DNA of 64,000 nt from Bombardia bombarda. Its lineage: Eukaryota > Ascomycota > Sordariomycetes > Sordariales > Lasiosphaeriaceae. The position numbers and the translations under genes are program-made. The DNA lies in the NCBI GenBank assembly GCA_030512295.1, contig JAULSR010000014.1, forward strand, positions 22,501-86,500. Reading direction: 5' to 3'. The notes under the pieces were generated by a model. The model saw nothing but the letters and a program-made list of their open reading frames with translations, was not told where the DNA came from and did no database searches. Position 1 is the stretch's first letter. Each line of letters begins with the position of its first letter. This document shows positions 22,761 through 33,791 of the stretch, in pieces.

Positions 22761-23260
22761 CGATCAATCTGCACCCACGTACGTAACCGAACCTTCTGAA
22801 ATAAAATAATCACTTTGATTAAAAAAACCGAAAATATTATATCCTAATCCAGATAATTTAACACTAGTAAAATACTTTAGGTAAAATTTCCGAAAAAATT
22901 AAAGCTAAAATACTAATTGAAATAGTAAATATAAAAGGTAGTAGTTTAAAGAAGGTAGTAGTTTAAGGAGGGTGGGGACAGCAAATTCATGCGCCTGACA
23001 CACAATAACAAGGCCGAATTTTTAATAGAAAAAAAAAGAAGAAAAAAGAAAAAAAAAGAAAAAAGAAAAAAAAAGAAAAAAGTCGTCATTCAATCGTCAA
23101 GAGCTGCGTATATTGTTTCCAGTCTTTCCTGCAGCATTCGCCTTCCTAGCCGGGGCAGTAGTCCTCCTCCGCTTGGGGGCCCGTTGGCTCGATTTTTGAG
23201 CCTCAATGATGTCGGGAATAATCGAATGCCCTCAGCAGTACCGCGTCTCCCTTAAGAACC
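22761..23260. other. AT-rich spacer between the two solo genes
   Basis: The 22800-22980 part is strongly AT-rich, unlike its surroundings, followed by an AAAAAAGAAGAAA tract (23030-23080) and unique sequence. It resembles decayed mobile DNA but shows no frame or terminal repeats that I can support. Confidence 0.5.
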
Positions 23261-23608
23261 TTAAGTTACCTTGTCGGTAATCCCATGTCTTTTTAAAAAA
23301 TGAACAAGCCATATAGCGTCTAAATTCCGTAGTATTTTTTCTGCTTTTATAAGTACTTGCTCACGGGTCACAGGCCGCCCCGCAGCATGCATCTCGAGGC
23401 ACCAATTGATTATGGACGTTTCCTGCGCATTGGAGAGCTGTGTTTGATACTTTTCGGTTTGTTTTTTGGGTCTGAGATTCTGGCGTTTGATCTGATTATT
23501 TATCCCAGACGTGGATACTCCCCATTTCTCTGCTGCCTCTTTCTGGGTTAGATTGCCGTTTAGATAATCTGAAACTGCGCACTTCATCTTCTGGGAAGTC
23601 TTATCCAT
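23261..23608 (-). CDS. Second solo pogo-type DNA-binding protein, 115 aa
   Basis: Begins MDKTSQKMKCAVSDYLNGNL. The psq-type HTH (LTQKEAAEKWGVSTSGINNQ) and CENP-B-like HTH (SNAQETSIINWCLEMHAAGR to WLVHFLKRHGI) align along their length with the 145-aa neighbour; shared residues include LTQK-AA-WGV, AQE, WCLE and GR. The protein stops at nearly the same place, before any DDE domain. The coding sequence is more AT-rich than the neighbour. No internal stop. It could be a domesticated regulator, a dominant-negative transposase fragment or a relic; intact frames in both copies favour some retention. Confidence 0.65.
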   Translation of the reverse strand: MDKTSQKMKCAVSDYLNGNLTQKEAAEKWGVSTSGINNQIKRQNLRPKKQTEKYQTQLSNAQETSIINWCLEMHAAGRPVTREQVLIKAEKILRNLDAIWLVHFLKRHGITDKVT

Positions 23609-23639
23609 TTGAAATATAAGCTAAATCGGCTTGAAATTG

Positions 23640-24265
23640 ATGAAGTTGTGTGATGTTGAAGTTGTGTGATGTTGAAGTTGTGTGATGTTGTGTTGGATGA
23701 AGTTGTGTTGGATGAAGTTGGTGGTGATGATGTTGTGTGATGTTGAAGTTGTGTGATGTTCTGTTGGATGAAGTTGGTGGTGATGATGTTGTGTGATGTT
23801 GAAGTTGTGTGATGTTGAAGTTGTGTGATGTTGAAGTTGTGTGATGTTGAAGTTGTGTGATGTTGTGTTGGATGAAGTTATGTTGGATGAAGTTGGTGGT
23901 GATGATATTATTGAAGTTGGTGGTGAAGTTGTGTGATGTTGTGTTGGATAAAGTTCTGTTGGATGAAGTTGGTGGTGATGATGTTGTTGAAGTTGGTGGT
24001 GATAATGTTATTAAAGTTGGTGGTAAAGTTGTGTGATGTTATGTTGGATAAAGTTCTGTTGGATGAAGTTGGTGGTGATGATGTTGTTGAAGTTGGTGGT
24101 GATGATGTTGTTGAAGTTGGTGGTAAAGTTGTGTGATGTTGAAGTTGGGTGATGTTGAAGCTGGGTGATGTTGAAGCTGGGTGATGTTAAAGCTGGGTGA
24201 TGTTAAAGCTGGGTGATGTTGAAGCTGGGTGATGTTGAAGCTGGGTGATGTTGAAGCTGTTTTAT
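23640..24265. repeat. Minisatellite (GTTGTGTGATGTTGAA and GATGAAGTTGGTGGT)
   Basis: Long array of 15-17 bp units upstream of the second solo gene, beginning about 30 bp from its ATG. The core matches the short array upstream of the first solo gene. Confidence 0.95.
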
Positions 24266-24289
24266 ATTCCTATCAACGTTTTCCGTGTT

Positions 24290-25115
24290 TACTTTTGCGT
24301 GGGTCTTTTATACCAATAATATTTATGATTGATAGGTCGCTCTTATTACTTCTGCCAATCGTCTCGTGCCACGTTTGGTTGTGTTTGTTTTTACATGGTA
24401 TTGTTGATTTTGCGAATAGGTCGCTCTTGTTAATCGTCTCGTGCTACGTTTGGTTGTGTTTGTTTTTATGCGGTATTCTTTTTATTGGTTTTGCGGTATT
24501 CTTTTTATTGGTTTTGTGTTTGTTGACTTTGTTATTTCTGCCAATCGTCTCGTGCCAACGTTGGCTGTGTTTACTTTTATGCAGTACTCTTTTTATTGGT
24601 TTTGTGTTGTTGACTTTGTTATTTCTGCCAATCGTCTCGTGCCAACGTTGGCTGTGTTTACTTTTATGCAGTATTCTTTTTATTGGTTTTGTGTTGTTGA
24701 CTTTGTTATTTCTGCCAACCGTCTCGTGCCAACGTTGACTGTGTTTACTTTTATGCGGTATTCTTTTTATTGGTTTTGTGTTGTTGACTTTGTTATTTCT
24801 GCCAATCGTCTCGTGCCAACGTTGGCTGTGTTTACTTTTACGCGGTATTCTCTTTATGGTTTTGTGCTTATCGGTTTTGTGTTTATTGGTTTTATGTTTA
24901 TCAGTTTTGTGTTTGTTGATTTTGTGTTTGTTGGTTTTGTGAATAGGTCGCTCTTGTTACTTCCACCAATCGTCTCGTGCCACGTTTGGTTGTGTTTGTT
25001 TTTACATGGTATTCGCTTTGTTGGTTTTGTGAATAGGTCGCTCTTGTTACTTCCACCAATCGTCTCGTGCCACGTTTGGTTGTGTTTGGTTTTACATGGT
25101 TTGCTACGTCGTACA
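24290..25115. repeat. About 86-bp tandem array with CCAATCG boxes
   Basis: Eight units anchored on the TCGTCTCGTGCCA segment. Six units read CCAATCG on the plus strand just before it, for example at 24541, 24966 and 25056. Units also hold TTTTTATTGGTTTTGTG. The array ends about 200 bp upstream of the plus-strand gene at 25313. Confidence 0.9.
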
Positions 25116-25312
25116 TAGAAATCCTGTTTCTGGCTCGCTGCACCGAGTTTTTTACATGCTCCTATTATAAACACAATAAACTCCCGTCTTCATCCCCAAC
25201 AGCTAGACTACAAGCCTATCCGCTTTGCTATTCATTTTTTCCTCCTCCTTAAACATTGATCCGCTTCCCCTGCCCTGATCCACCTCCCCCGATCCGCTTC
25301 CTGTCCTCCAAG

Positions 25313-26716
25313 ATGTGCTCCAGGATCCCCTTCGAGATGATCGGCGCATACCAAGACGTGGTTCTAGCCGTTGCAGAAACCTACCTTTTTCCCGGCGAGC
25401 AGACGGCTGCTCATATCGATTCCAACAACGACGAGGTGATGCGGCGTTACAGAATTCACAAAGGGGAAGAGCCTCAACAGGTTACCTATCCATTCACGTA
25501 CAGTATAGCCCACCTCGAATCTCTGCGTCAGAAGATCACCAGCGCCAGCACCGACGACCAGCGCGTCCAGGCAGCAGGGAAGGATTTCGCCGGCGCCTTG
25601 GTTGTTCTGATGGCCCTCGCTTCGGAACAGAACGTGGCCCAGCACTTCCTTCCCAACCCGAACGCTGCTGCTGGAAGCACCTTGCCGCGCTTCGACATCT
25701 GGCGGCCCAGCCTCCAAAAGCTTGTACGGACCGTCGCCGAGGGCACTCTCGGACTCGCCTCCAATAGCATCGACGTTGCCAAGATGATCCACGGCGAGGT
25801 AAAGGAGGCATACGAGGATGACGTTGTTGCCAAGAGGTCCGAGGGAGACCAAGAATCCGTCGCGCGCATCGACAAGGCTTTCGAGCATGGCGTAGAGGCG
25901 CTTCGCAACGGGCAAACTACTGTGAGCGTAGAGAACTTTGCAGACCTGTACTGCCTCCTCGAGGCGCGCCTGCGCACGCTAGACCAGGACTACTACTCTC
26001 AGCCGGACACCACCAGAAAAGACGACGAGGACGACGGGGACGACGGGGACGACGGCGACAAGGAGGACGACGGGGACGACGGCGACAAGGAGGACGACGA
26101 CCCCGAGACGGCGCAGCTCAAGCTGGCCTGTCTGGCGGCCGCGGTCGAGGTGGTGCGAGAGTACAAGGAGGACTTGGCGCAGGCGAACACGGACTCGGGT
26201 GCGTGCACCATCATGAAGTCGGCCGCCTTGGTCCTCCGCCACGTCTTGGCTGAGAAGCTGATCGCCAAGAACGCGAACTACGAGGTCAGCAAGGAAGAGA
26301 TCCTCAAGATCAGCGAAGAGAAGGGCAACAACGATAGCGAAAAGAAAGGAATACTAGAGGCGACGATGGAGGAAGAAAGGCGGGCGAAAGAAAGGTGGGC
26401 GAAAGATAGGAGGACGATGGCGGAGATGTGGGCGAAGGCGAAGGCGGAGGAGGAGATGTCAAGGAGAAAAACGAACGAAGAGGAGGGCGACGACAGCGAA
26501 GAGAAGGGCAACAACGATAGCGAAGAGAAGGGCAACGATAGCGAAAAGAAAGGAATATCAAAGGCGACGACGATGGAGGAAGAAAGGCGGGCGAAAGAAA
26601 GGTGGGCGAAAAGTAGGAGGACGATGGCGGAGATGTGGGCGAAGGCGAAGGCGAGGGCGATGGAGGAGGGCGATGGTGAAGAATGGGTGGTGGTGGAACG
26701 ACCTCGCTGGATATAA
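25313..26716 (+). CDS. Hypothetical charged protein, 467 aa, with duplicated coiled-coil-like C-terminus
   Basis: Single exon; the first ATG is at 25313 (MCSRIPFEMIGAYQDVVLAV). Residues 1 to about 240 look globular and helical (VAETYLFPGEQTAAHIDSNN to FADLYCLLEARLRTL). An Asp/Lys-rich tract (DDGDDGDDGDKEDDGDDGDK) follows, then a second helical segment. The C-terminal third contains two copies of an element with EEERRAKERWAK and RRTMAEMWAKAKA joined by DSEEKGNN repeats, likely a charged coiled coil. No signal peptide, membrane span or known catalytic motif, and no family recognised. A CCAATCG array lies directly upstream. Confidence 0.7.
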   Translation: MCSRIPFEMIGAYQDVVLAVAETYLFPGEQTAAHIDSNNDEVMRRYRIHKGEEPQQVTYPFTYSIAHLESLRQKITSASTDDQRVQAAGKDFAGALVVLMALASEQNVAQHFLPNPNAAAGSTLPRFDIWRPSLQKLVRTVAEGTLGLASNSIDVAKMIHGEVKEAYEDDVVAKRSEGDQESVARIDKAFEHGVEALRNGQTTVSVENFADLYCLLEARLRTLDQDYYSQPDTTRKDDEDDGDDGDDGDKEDDGDDGDKEDDDPETAQLKLACLAAAVEVVREYKEDLAQANTDSGACTIMKSAALVLRHVLAEKLIAKNANYEVSKEEILKISEEKGNNDSEKKGILEATMEEERRAKERWAKDRRTMAEMWAKAKAEEEMSRRKTNEEEGDDSEEKGNNDSEEKGNDSEKKGISKATTMEEERRAKERWAKSRRTMAEMWAKAKARAMEEGDGEEWVVVERPRWI

Positions 26717-26729
26717 CTAGTCCAGTGGC

Positions 26730-27290
26730 GGGGTTGGAGGAGTTTAGGAGTTGGCGGGCTGGAGGAGTTTGGCGGGTTGGCGGGTGTTGGTAGGTGTTGG
26801 TAGGAGTTGGCGGGCTGGAGGAGTTGGCGGGTTGGCGGGTGTTGGTAGGTGTTGGTAGGTGTGCTGGTAGGTGCTGGTAGGTGTTGGTAGGTGTTGGTAG
26901 GAGTTGGCGGGCTGGAGGAGTTTGGCGGGTTGGCGGGTGCTGGTAGGTGTTGGTAGGTGTTGGTAGGTGTGCTGGTAGGCTGGAGGAGTTGGCGGGCTGG
27001 AGGAGTTTGGCGGGTTGGCGGGTGTTGATAGGTGTTGGTAGGAGTTGGCGGGCTGGAGGAGTTGGCGGGTTGGCGGGTGTTGGTAGGTGTGCTGGTAGGC
27101 TGGTAGGTGTTGGTAGGTGTTGGTAGGTGTGCTGGTAGGCTGGAGGAGTTGGCGGGCTGGAGGAGTTTGGCGGGTTGGCGGGTGCTGGTAGGCTGGTAGG
27201 TGTTGGTAGGTGTGCTGGTAGGCTGGTAGGTGTTGGTAGGTGTGCTGGTTAGGCTGGTAGGGGTAGGGTGGGGCAGGGTGGGGTAGGGTA
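26730..27290. repeat. Minisatellite (GGTGTTGGTAGGTG and GGCTGGAGGAGTTGGCGG)
   Basis: Ten-bp TTGGTAGGTG units are interspersed with GGCTGGAGGAGTTTGGCGGG modules in higher-order blocks. Located between the 467-aa gene's stop codon and the valyl-tRNA synthetase promoter. Confidence 0.95.
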
Positions 27291-27451
27291 GGCCCGTGCG
27301 GGGAAAAAGTCAATTGGAGTTAGTCATAGTCATTGCATGACTCCCCCGTGTGTGACTCCCCACCCAAACCGTAGAGAAAATTCCTTGGAGCCTGAAAGCC
27401 CTTTTTAAACAGCTGTCACCCCTCATTAGCAACTCCCGAGACGAGTTCTGC

Positions 27452-29364
27452 ATGTTGTTTCCCCTGTGCCGACGACTGACCAGCTCGCGACAAAGTCTCG
27501 TCAAAGCGACGTCCAATCTCGTCCTGCGCGCGCCTCGACACTCGGCTCGACCTCGACACTCGGCTCGATACCGATACTCCTCCTCGAATATGGCGAATAT
27601 GGCGGGGGATGCACCCGTTGCGCCCGCCGATGCGCCCGCGCCAAAGAAGAATGGTGAGCTACGGCCCCCCCGCCGCCCCCCCCCCTCTTGACGACGGCCG
27701 GCGCATGCTGATCAGGATCGCAGAACAGAAAGAGAAGGCCAAGGCCGACAAGGCGGCCAAGTTCGCCGCCAAACAGCAGGCCGCCAAACAGCAGGCCGCC
27801 AAACAGCAGGCCGCCAAACAGCAGGCCGCCAAGGCAGAAGAGCAACCACAGCCCACCACAACCCAGACAAGGCCCAAGGCCCAAGCAGCTGCTCCTGCCC
27901 TCCCCCTCTACGTCAACAACACGCCCGCCGGCGAAAAGAAGGCCCTCGCGTCCTTCGACGACCCGTACTTCTCTGCCTACAACCCCCGAGCTGTCGAGGC
28001 CGCCTGGTATTCTTGGTGGGAGGAGAGCGGCTTCTTCAAGCCGCAACCTGGCGCGGACAAGGAGAAGACCTTCGTCATCCCCCTGCCGCCTCCCAACGTG
28101 ACAGGAGCGCTGCACTGCGGTCATGCCTTGGCCAATTCCCTGCAGGACACCCTCATCAGATGGCACAGGATGAGGTTTGTTTTCCCCTCGACACAAAAGC
28201 TACTGTGTACTAACATGACTCACAGAGGGTACACTACGCTCTGGGTCCCGGGTTGCGACCACGCTGGGATCTCTACCCAGAGTGTTGTCGAGAAGATGCT
28301 GTGGAAGAAGGAGAACAAGACCCGTCTCGACCTTGGGCGTGGAAAGTTCACCAGCCTCGTTTGGGAGTGGAAGGAGGATTACCATCAGAAAATCAACACC
28401 ACCCAGAGACTCCTGGGCGGTTCTATGGACTGGTCTCGCGAGGCCTTTACCATGGACAAGAACCTCACGGCTGCGACCATGGAGAACTTCTGCCGCCTCC
28501 ACGACGAAGGCCTCATCTACCGCTCGAACCGCCTGGTGAACTGGTGCACCCATCTCAACACCGCCCTCAGCTCCTTGGAAGTCGAGAACAAGGAGATCGC
28601 CGGTCGCACCCTGATAGACGTGCCCGGTTACGAGAAGAAGGTCGAGTTCGGTGTTCTGACCTACTTCAAGTATCCCATCGACGGCGGCGGCGAGACGATC
28701 GAGGTCGCCACCACTCGTCCTGAAACCATCCTGGGCGACAGCGGTATTGCTGTCAACCCCGATGACCCTCGCTACTGCCATCTTGTCGGCAAGTTTGCTC
28801 GCCACCCGTTCGTCGACCGTCTCCTCCCCATCGTGGCAGACAGCTACGTCGAGATTGGCTTTGGCACGGGAGCCGTGAAGCTGACGCCCGCTCACGATCC
28901 CAACGACTACCAGCTGGGCCAGCGACATGGCCTCGAGTTCATCAACATCTTGAACGACGATGGGACTCTGAACGAGAATGCCGGCCCTCTGTTCCAGGGG
29001 CAGAAGCGGTTCGATGCCCGCTACACCGTCGTCGAGGAGCTGACCAGGCTTGGCCTCTTTGTCAAGAAGGAGCCCAACCCCATGGTCATCCCTCTGTGTG
29101 AGAAGTCGAAAGACGTGATCGAGCCGCTGATGAAGCCGCAGTGGTGGGTCAAGATGGACGAGATGGCGAAGGAGGCCCTGCAGGTTGTCGAGGACGGAAA
29201 GATCAAGATCTCCCCCGAGAGCGCACGGAAGTCGTACACGCGATGGATGGCCAACGTCAATGACTGGTGCATCTCCAGACAGCTCTGGTGGGGCCACCGT
29301 ATCCCTGCCTACCGCGTTGTCTTTGATGATGATGATGATGGCGAGGATGGGCTGGAAGATGTCA

Positions 29365-29413
<49 letters not shown>

Positions 29414-30252
29414 CTGGGTTGTCGGACGAACGCCCGAGGAGGCCCGGGCCAGGGCTGCAGAACGATTCCCAGACCGGGAATACCGCCTGGAACAAGACGA
29501 AGACTGCCTGGACACCTGGTTCTCTTCTGGTCTCTGGCCCATGGCGGTTTTGGGGTGGCCTGACACCGAGAGCAACGACTACAAGAACTTCTTCCCCACC
29601 GCAATGCTCGAGACTGGCTGGGACATCCTCTTCTTCTGGGTTGCCCGCATGATCATGCTCAGTCTCAAGCTCACCGGAAAGGTACCTTTCACCGAGGTCT
29701 ACTGCCACAGTCTCATCAGAGACTCGGAGGGCAGGAAGATGAGCAAGTCGCTCGGCAACGTCATCGACCCTCTCGACATCATCTACGGTATTGAGCTCGA
29801 AACGCTGCATGCGAAGCTCTTGGTCGGCAATCTCAAGGAGGACGAAGTCTCCAGGGCTATGAAGTTTCAGAAGACAGCGTTTCCGGCCGGCATCCCAGAG
29901 TGTGGCGCGGATGCCCTTCGCTTCACCCTGCTGTCCTACGCAACAGGAGGTGGAGACATCAGCTTCGATATCAAGGTGATGCATGCCTACCGCCGGTTCT
30001 GCAACAAGATCTGGCAAGCCAGCAAGTATGTCCTGGGCAAGCTGCCGCAGGGCTTTGTGCCGAGCGCTCAGCTCAACACCACCACCACCACCTCGGCTCT
30101 CTCTGTCCCTGAGAAGTGGGTCCTTCACCGCATGAACTCCGCCGTCGAAGGTGTCAACGAGGCACTGGAGGCGCGTGAGTTCTCGAGAGCTACCAAGATT
30201 GCCTACTCCTGGTTCTACGTAAGTTTTGTTTCCTGATTCTAACCCGCTAGTG

Positions 30253-30294
<42 letters not shown>

Positions 30295-31265
30295 CCGCGA
30301 TTCGAACTTTTGCTGATTCATCACGATTCGTAGGATGACCTGTGCGATGTGTTTGTGGAAAACTCCAAGAGCATCTTGAGTGATGGTACCCCGAGGAGCA
30401 GCAGAGTGTGCAGCAGACTCTCTACCGTACACTCGATGTGTCTCTGCGTCTCTTGCACCCCTTCATGCCATACATCAGTACGTAACAACACGTCAAACCA
30501 AGGTTTTTTGACTTTTTCAACCTTAAATTCAACCTTAAACTGTTTTTCAACCTTAAACTTTTTTTCAACCTTAAACTTTTTTTCAACCTTAAACTTTTTT
30601 TCAAACCTTAAACTGACCACAATCCTGCAGCTGAGGAACTTTGGCAGCGAATCCCGCGTGCTGCTGCTGGTGGTGGAGAAGATTCGCCCGCAACCGTGAT
30701 GCTGGCTGCATTCCCCGAGGCAGACTCGGCGCTCAACTTCGCATCTGATGCGGAGGACTACGAGCTGGGACTCAAGTGTGCTGGTGGCGTCCGCTCCCTG
30801 GCAGCTGACTTCAATATCCGATCTGATGGCCGTGCTTTCATCAAGACCTCCACCGACGCCAGCTCCGCCAAGGTCGGCGCCCAGCTCCCTGCCATCAAGA
30901 CTCTGTCTGGAAAGTCGGTCTCGGAGGTGGCCGTGCTTGGCGCAGATACAACCGAGGCTGAGATGCCAAGGGGGTGTGCCGTCTTCGTCGTCTCGGCCGA
31001 GATTGCCGTCCTGCTGGAAGTGAGCAGCCAGATCAAGGATATCGATGCGGAGATCAAGAAGATCACGACCAAGCTGCAAAAGACGACCCTTGCTATCAAG
31101 AAGCAGAATGAGCTTCTGACGCGTGATGGATTCGAAAAGGTCAGCGATGTTGTCTTGACAGCCGAACGGAAGAAGCTGGCCGACTCCGAGGCGGCGAAGG
31201 CGAACTATGAGCGGACTCTGGAGGAGTTTGGCAAGTTGAAGCTCGGTGGAGGCAGCCAAGTCTGA
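27452..31265 (+). CDS. VAS1: Valyl-tRNA synthetase, apparent dual mitochondrial/cytosolic form (one frameshift)
   Basis: Charges tRNA-Val with valine. Exons: 27452-27653, 27724-28174, 28226-30218, 30334-30477 and 30631-31265. Class I motifs are present: the HIGH motif as [11 protein letters not shown] and the KMSKS loop in [14 protein letters not shown]; the editing domain lies between, then [10 protein letters not shown], anticodon-binding ([15 protein letters not shown]) and a C-terminal coiled coil. The first ATG begins an Arg/Ser/Leu-rich leader without acidic residues ([20 protein letters not shown]), typical for mitochondrial import; in-frame ATGs at 27590 and 27599 would give the cytosolic enzyme, as known for yeast VAS1. 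Oddities: a KQQAA repeat, an Ala run of about 15 from GCT triplets, a T39 tract in intron 3, a minisatellite in intron 4, and one missing C at 30389-30392. With that C it is 1141 aa. Intron 2 (51 bp) is in frame without stops. Confidence 0.93.
30254..30292. repeat. T39 homopolymer in intron 3 of the valyl-tRNA synthetase gene
   Basis: Thirty-nine consecutive T between donor and branch region. Confidence 0.95.
30500..30612. repeat. Intronic minisatellite (AACCTTAAACTTTTTTTC)
   Basis: About six 18-bp-type units fill intron 4 (30478-30630) of the valyl-tRNA synthetase gene. Confidence 0.95.
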
Positions 31266-31349
31266 GTGATGACGGTCAGTAGGTAGATGATAGATCCCTA
31301 TAGATAGGTATTTATGGTGGTATATCTCATACAAGGCCTGTACTCGACG
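31266..31349. other. 3' flank of the valyl-tRNA synthetase gene
   Basis: Short unique sequence, presumably 3' UTR, before the minisatellite starts. Confidence 0.4.
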
Positions 31350-32106
31350 TTTTATTGTTGTGGATGCCAGTGCCTCCCGCTTCTTGAGTTCTAGAATACA
31401 GGCAGGGGTGGATGCCAGTGCCTCCCGCTTCTTGAGTTCTAGAATACAGGCAGAGGTGGATGCCAGTGCCTTCCGCTTTTTGAGTTCTTTATGTAGTGTG
31501 GTGTGATGTTGACATAAATGGATGCCAGTGCCTCCCGCTTCTTAAGTTCTTTGTATAGTGTGGTATAATGTCGACATAAATAAATACCAATGCCTCCCGC
31601 TTCTTAAGTTCTAGATTACAGGCAGAGGTGGATGCCAGTGCCTCCCGCTTCTTGAGTTCTAGAATACAGGCAGAGGTAGAATACAGGCAGAGGTGGATGC
31701 CAGTGCCTTTCCGCTTCTTGAGTTCTAGAATCAGAGGTGGATGCCAATGCCTCCCGCTTCTTGAGTTCTAGGAATACAGGCAGAGGTGGGTGCCAGTGCC
31801 TCCCGCTTCTTGAGTTCTAGAATCAGAGGTGGATGCCAGTGCCTCCCGCTTCTTCTTGAGTTCTAGAATACAGGCAGAGGTGGATGCCAGTGCCTCGAAT
31901 ACAGGCAGAGGTGGATGCCAGTGCCTCCCGCTTCTTGAGTTCTAGAATATAGGCAGAGGTGGATGCTAGTGCCTTCCCGCTTTTTGAGTTCTAGAATATA
32001 GGCAGCGGTGGATGCCAGTGCCTCCCGCTTCTTGAGTTCTTTGTGTAGTGTGGTGTGATGTCGACATAAATGGATGCCAGTGCCTCCCGCTTCTTGAGTT
32101 TTAGAT
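31350..32106. repeat. Left part of a 48-bp minisatellite, interrupted by a transposon
   Basis: Units contain GGTGGATGCCAGTGCCTCCC, GCTTCTTGAGTTCTAGAA and TACAGGCAGA; a variant carries TTTGTGTAGTGTGGTGTGAT and GTCGACATAAATG. The same array resumes at 33944 after the mobile element. Confidence 0.97.
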
Positions 32107-32108
32107 TA

Positions 32109-32151
32109 ACGTCTGGTATACCCATTCCGGCCACCCCCCATTCCGGCCACA
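32109..32151 (+). repeat. Left terminal inverted repeat, 43 bp
   Basis: Perfect inverse match to 33899-33941. Confidence 0.95.
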
Positions 32152-32156
32152 AAAAG

Positions 32157-33791
32157 CTATCCCCGCCCAGCAACAACAATACAGTCCTCCACGACCGTTG
32201 AAGCTTCTGAATCACTCTCTGATACCTTATCCTCCTCAGTAAGGTCATCGCTAATATCGCCACTCTCTATTTGAGCTCTCCGAATAGCTTGAATGCTGGC
32301 AAACTTGGTATTTGGGCTCAATTTGACCTTCTTCCTCTTCTTTAGCTTTAGCGTTTCAATCCTGGCTTTTAAGGATTTGATCTTTTCCTCCTGGGCTGCC
32401 AAACGATAGTTCTTCTCATCGAATCCCTTGGTGATCTTTCGAATGAGCTGCCGGGTATTCCTCTTATGGATATCGCGATAGTTCTCCATAGTGTTGAGTA
32501 CCCGCTTGAGGTCCTTGCCTTGCTTCGGGGTATCCATAGCGATAAGTGACCTCCTAGCTTTAAAAATAAAAGGTGTTTCTATTTCTAGTGTTGTAAGGGT
32601 ATTTGGAAGCTAAGAGGAGGTTTCCTGGCTTGCGTTGCTATTTTCTAACAGAAGAGGGTTGCTTAGAGGCTTAGATACCCGTACCGGCCATAACTTTGTT
32701 ACTCCCTAACCTGCCATGATATTTGACACTGTAAGTACTTCGATCCTGGCCTTGCGGTAACATTCGAGGAATTTCTGCTTGCCAAGAGGGCTTGAATCGG
32801 TCAGGTAGTTGAGGTATCTTAAATACCGACGATATGCCCGCTTGAGAATAGAGAAGATTGATAAATCCAATGGTTGGAGGATATGAGACGTGTGGGGAGG
32901 TAGATAAAGGAGATGGACATTGTTCTTATAACATTCCCACATAAAATCGTCCGTTTGGTGGCTCCCATAACCGTCAAATATCAACAACCTCTTCTCAAGC
33001 TTCTCAGGCGTAGTAAGGGGGAGGAAGAACCTTTTAAGCCATTCGAATGCAACCTCATCTGATGTCCACCCATTCTCTGTTGGCGTGAACTCCCAGCCTT
33101 TGAATAGCTTCAAATCCTTGGGGTACCATTGCGCCTGGATGGTTTTCCCTTTAAATATCACCAAGGGAGGGAGGTGGTAGCCAGTAGCTGAGATATATTC
33201 GATGAATGAGGTCCATGCCTTAGAACCAGGTGTTTTCTGCTGAATTGCACGCTTCTCTGAGGAGCCAAGTACCAAGCCGTTACTCCCCATACCCTCCATA
33301 ATCCCAGCCTCGTCCATATTATACCTGTTGGTAGGTTTAATAGCTTGGACAATAGGATCGGTCAAACGCTGGAACCAAATGGTAATTACCTTAGACGTAG
33401 CACCGTTAATACGCTGGGAATCGATTAAACGGTTGCGCTTGGTCTTAATCTCTGGGTGCCTCTTGATAAAGTTGTTAACCCATGACTTTCCTAGCTTCTC
33501 CTTCTCATCTGTGATGCCAAGTACGCGGTTACCGAATTCGCGGATCTGAGCGTGCGTAATAGGAAGGCCAAGAGCTTCCTGGGCTATAACCCAAGTGGCT
33601 AAGTGTTTCTCCTGGGTTAAAGAAAGACGTTGCTGGCTCTGGGCAGCTGTCTGGTGTGGTTCAGAGCCATTGATACGGTCCTGGAGGGTGGTCCTAGGGA
33701 TACCCCAGTCAAGGGCGGCCCGGCGGATAGATTGACCCCCAGCGATAGCATGGAGGGCCTGATTGAGGTCGTAATCGGTATATCGAGCCAT
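32157..33791 (-). pseudogene. Pogo/Fot1 transposase with two in-frame TAG codons
   Basis: One reading frame of 545 codons from the ATG at 33791 is broken only by TAG at codon 362 (32708-32706) and codon 394 (32612-32610). Domains: psq HTH (IRRAALDWGIPRTTLQDRIN), CENP-B HTH (LGKSWVNNFIKRHPEI), and DDE catalytic Asp candidates in NRYNMDEAG, LLIFDGYGSH and HILQPLDLSIF. The C-terminal basic coiled-coil-like part (KKRKKVKL) follows. Both stops fit a G:C to A:T change at a CpA site: Trp TGG to TAG, and Gln CAG to TAG. This is the pattern expected of RIP. A truncated 361-aa product with a complete DDE core could still be made. Confidence 0.9.

Noticed and set aside
23640..25115. Long regularly spaced repeats that could suggest a CRISPR-like array
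   Set aside because: Units are contiguous with no unique spacers, and the genome is eukaryotic.
28200..30128. A 642-codon minus-strand frame
   Set aside because: Shadow of the GC-rich valyl-tRNA synthetase coding sequence on the opposite strand.
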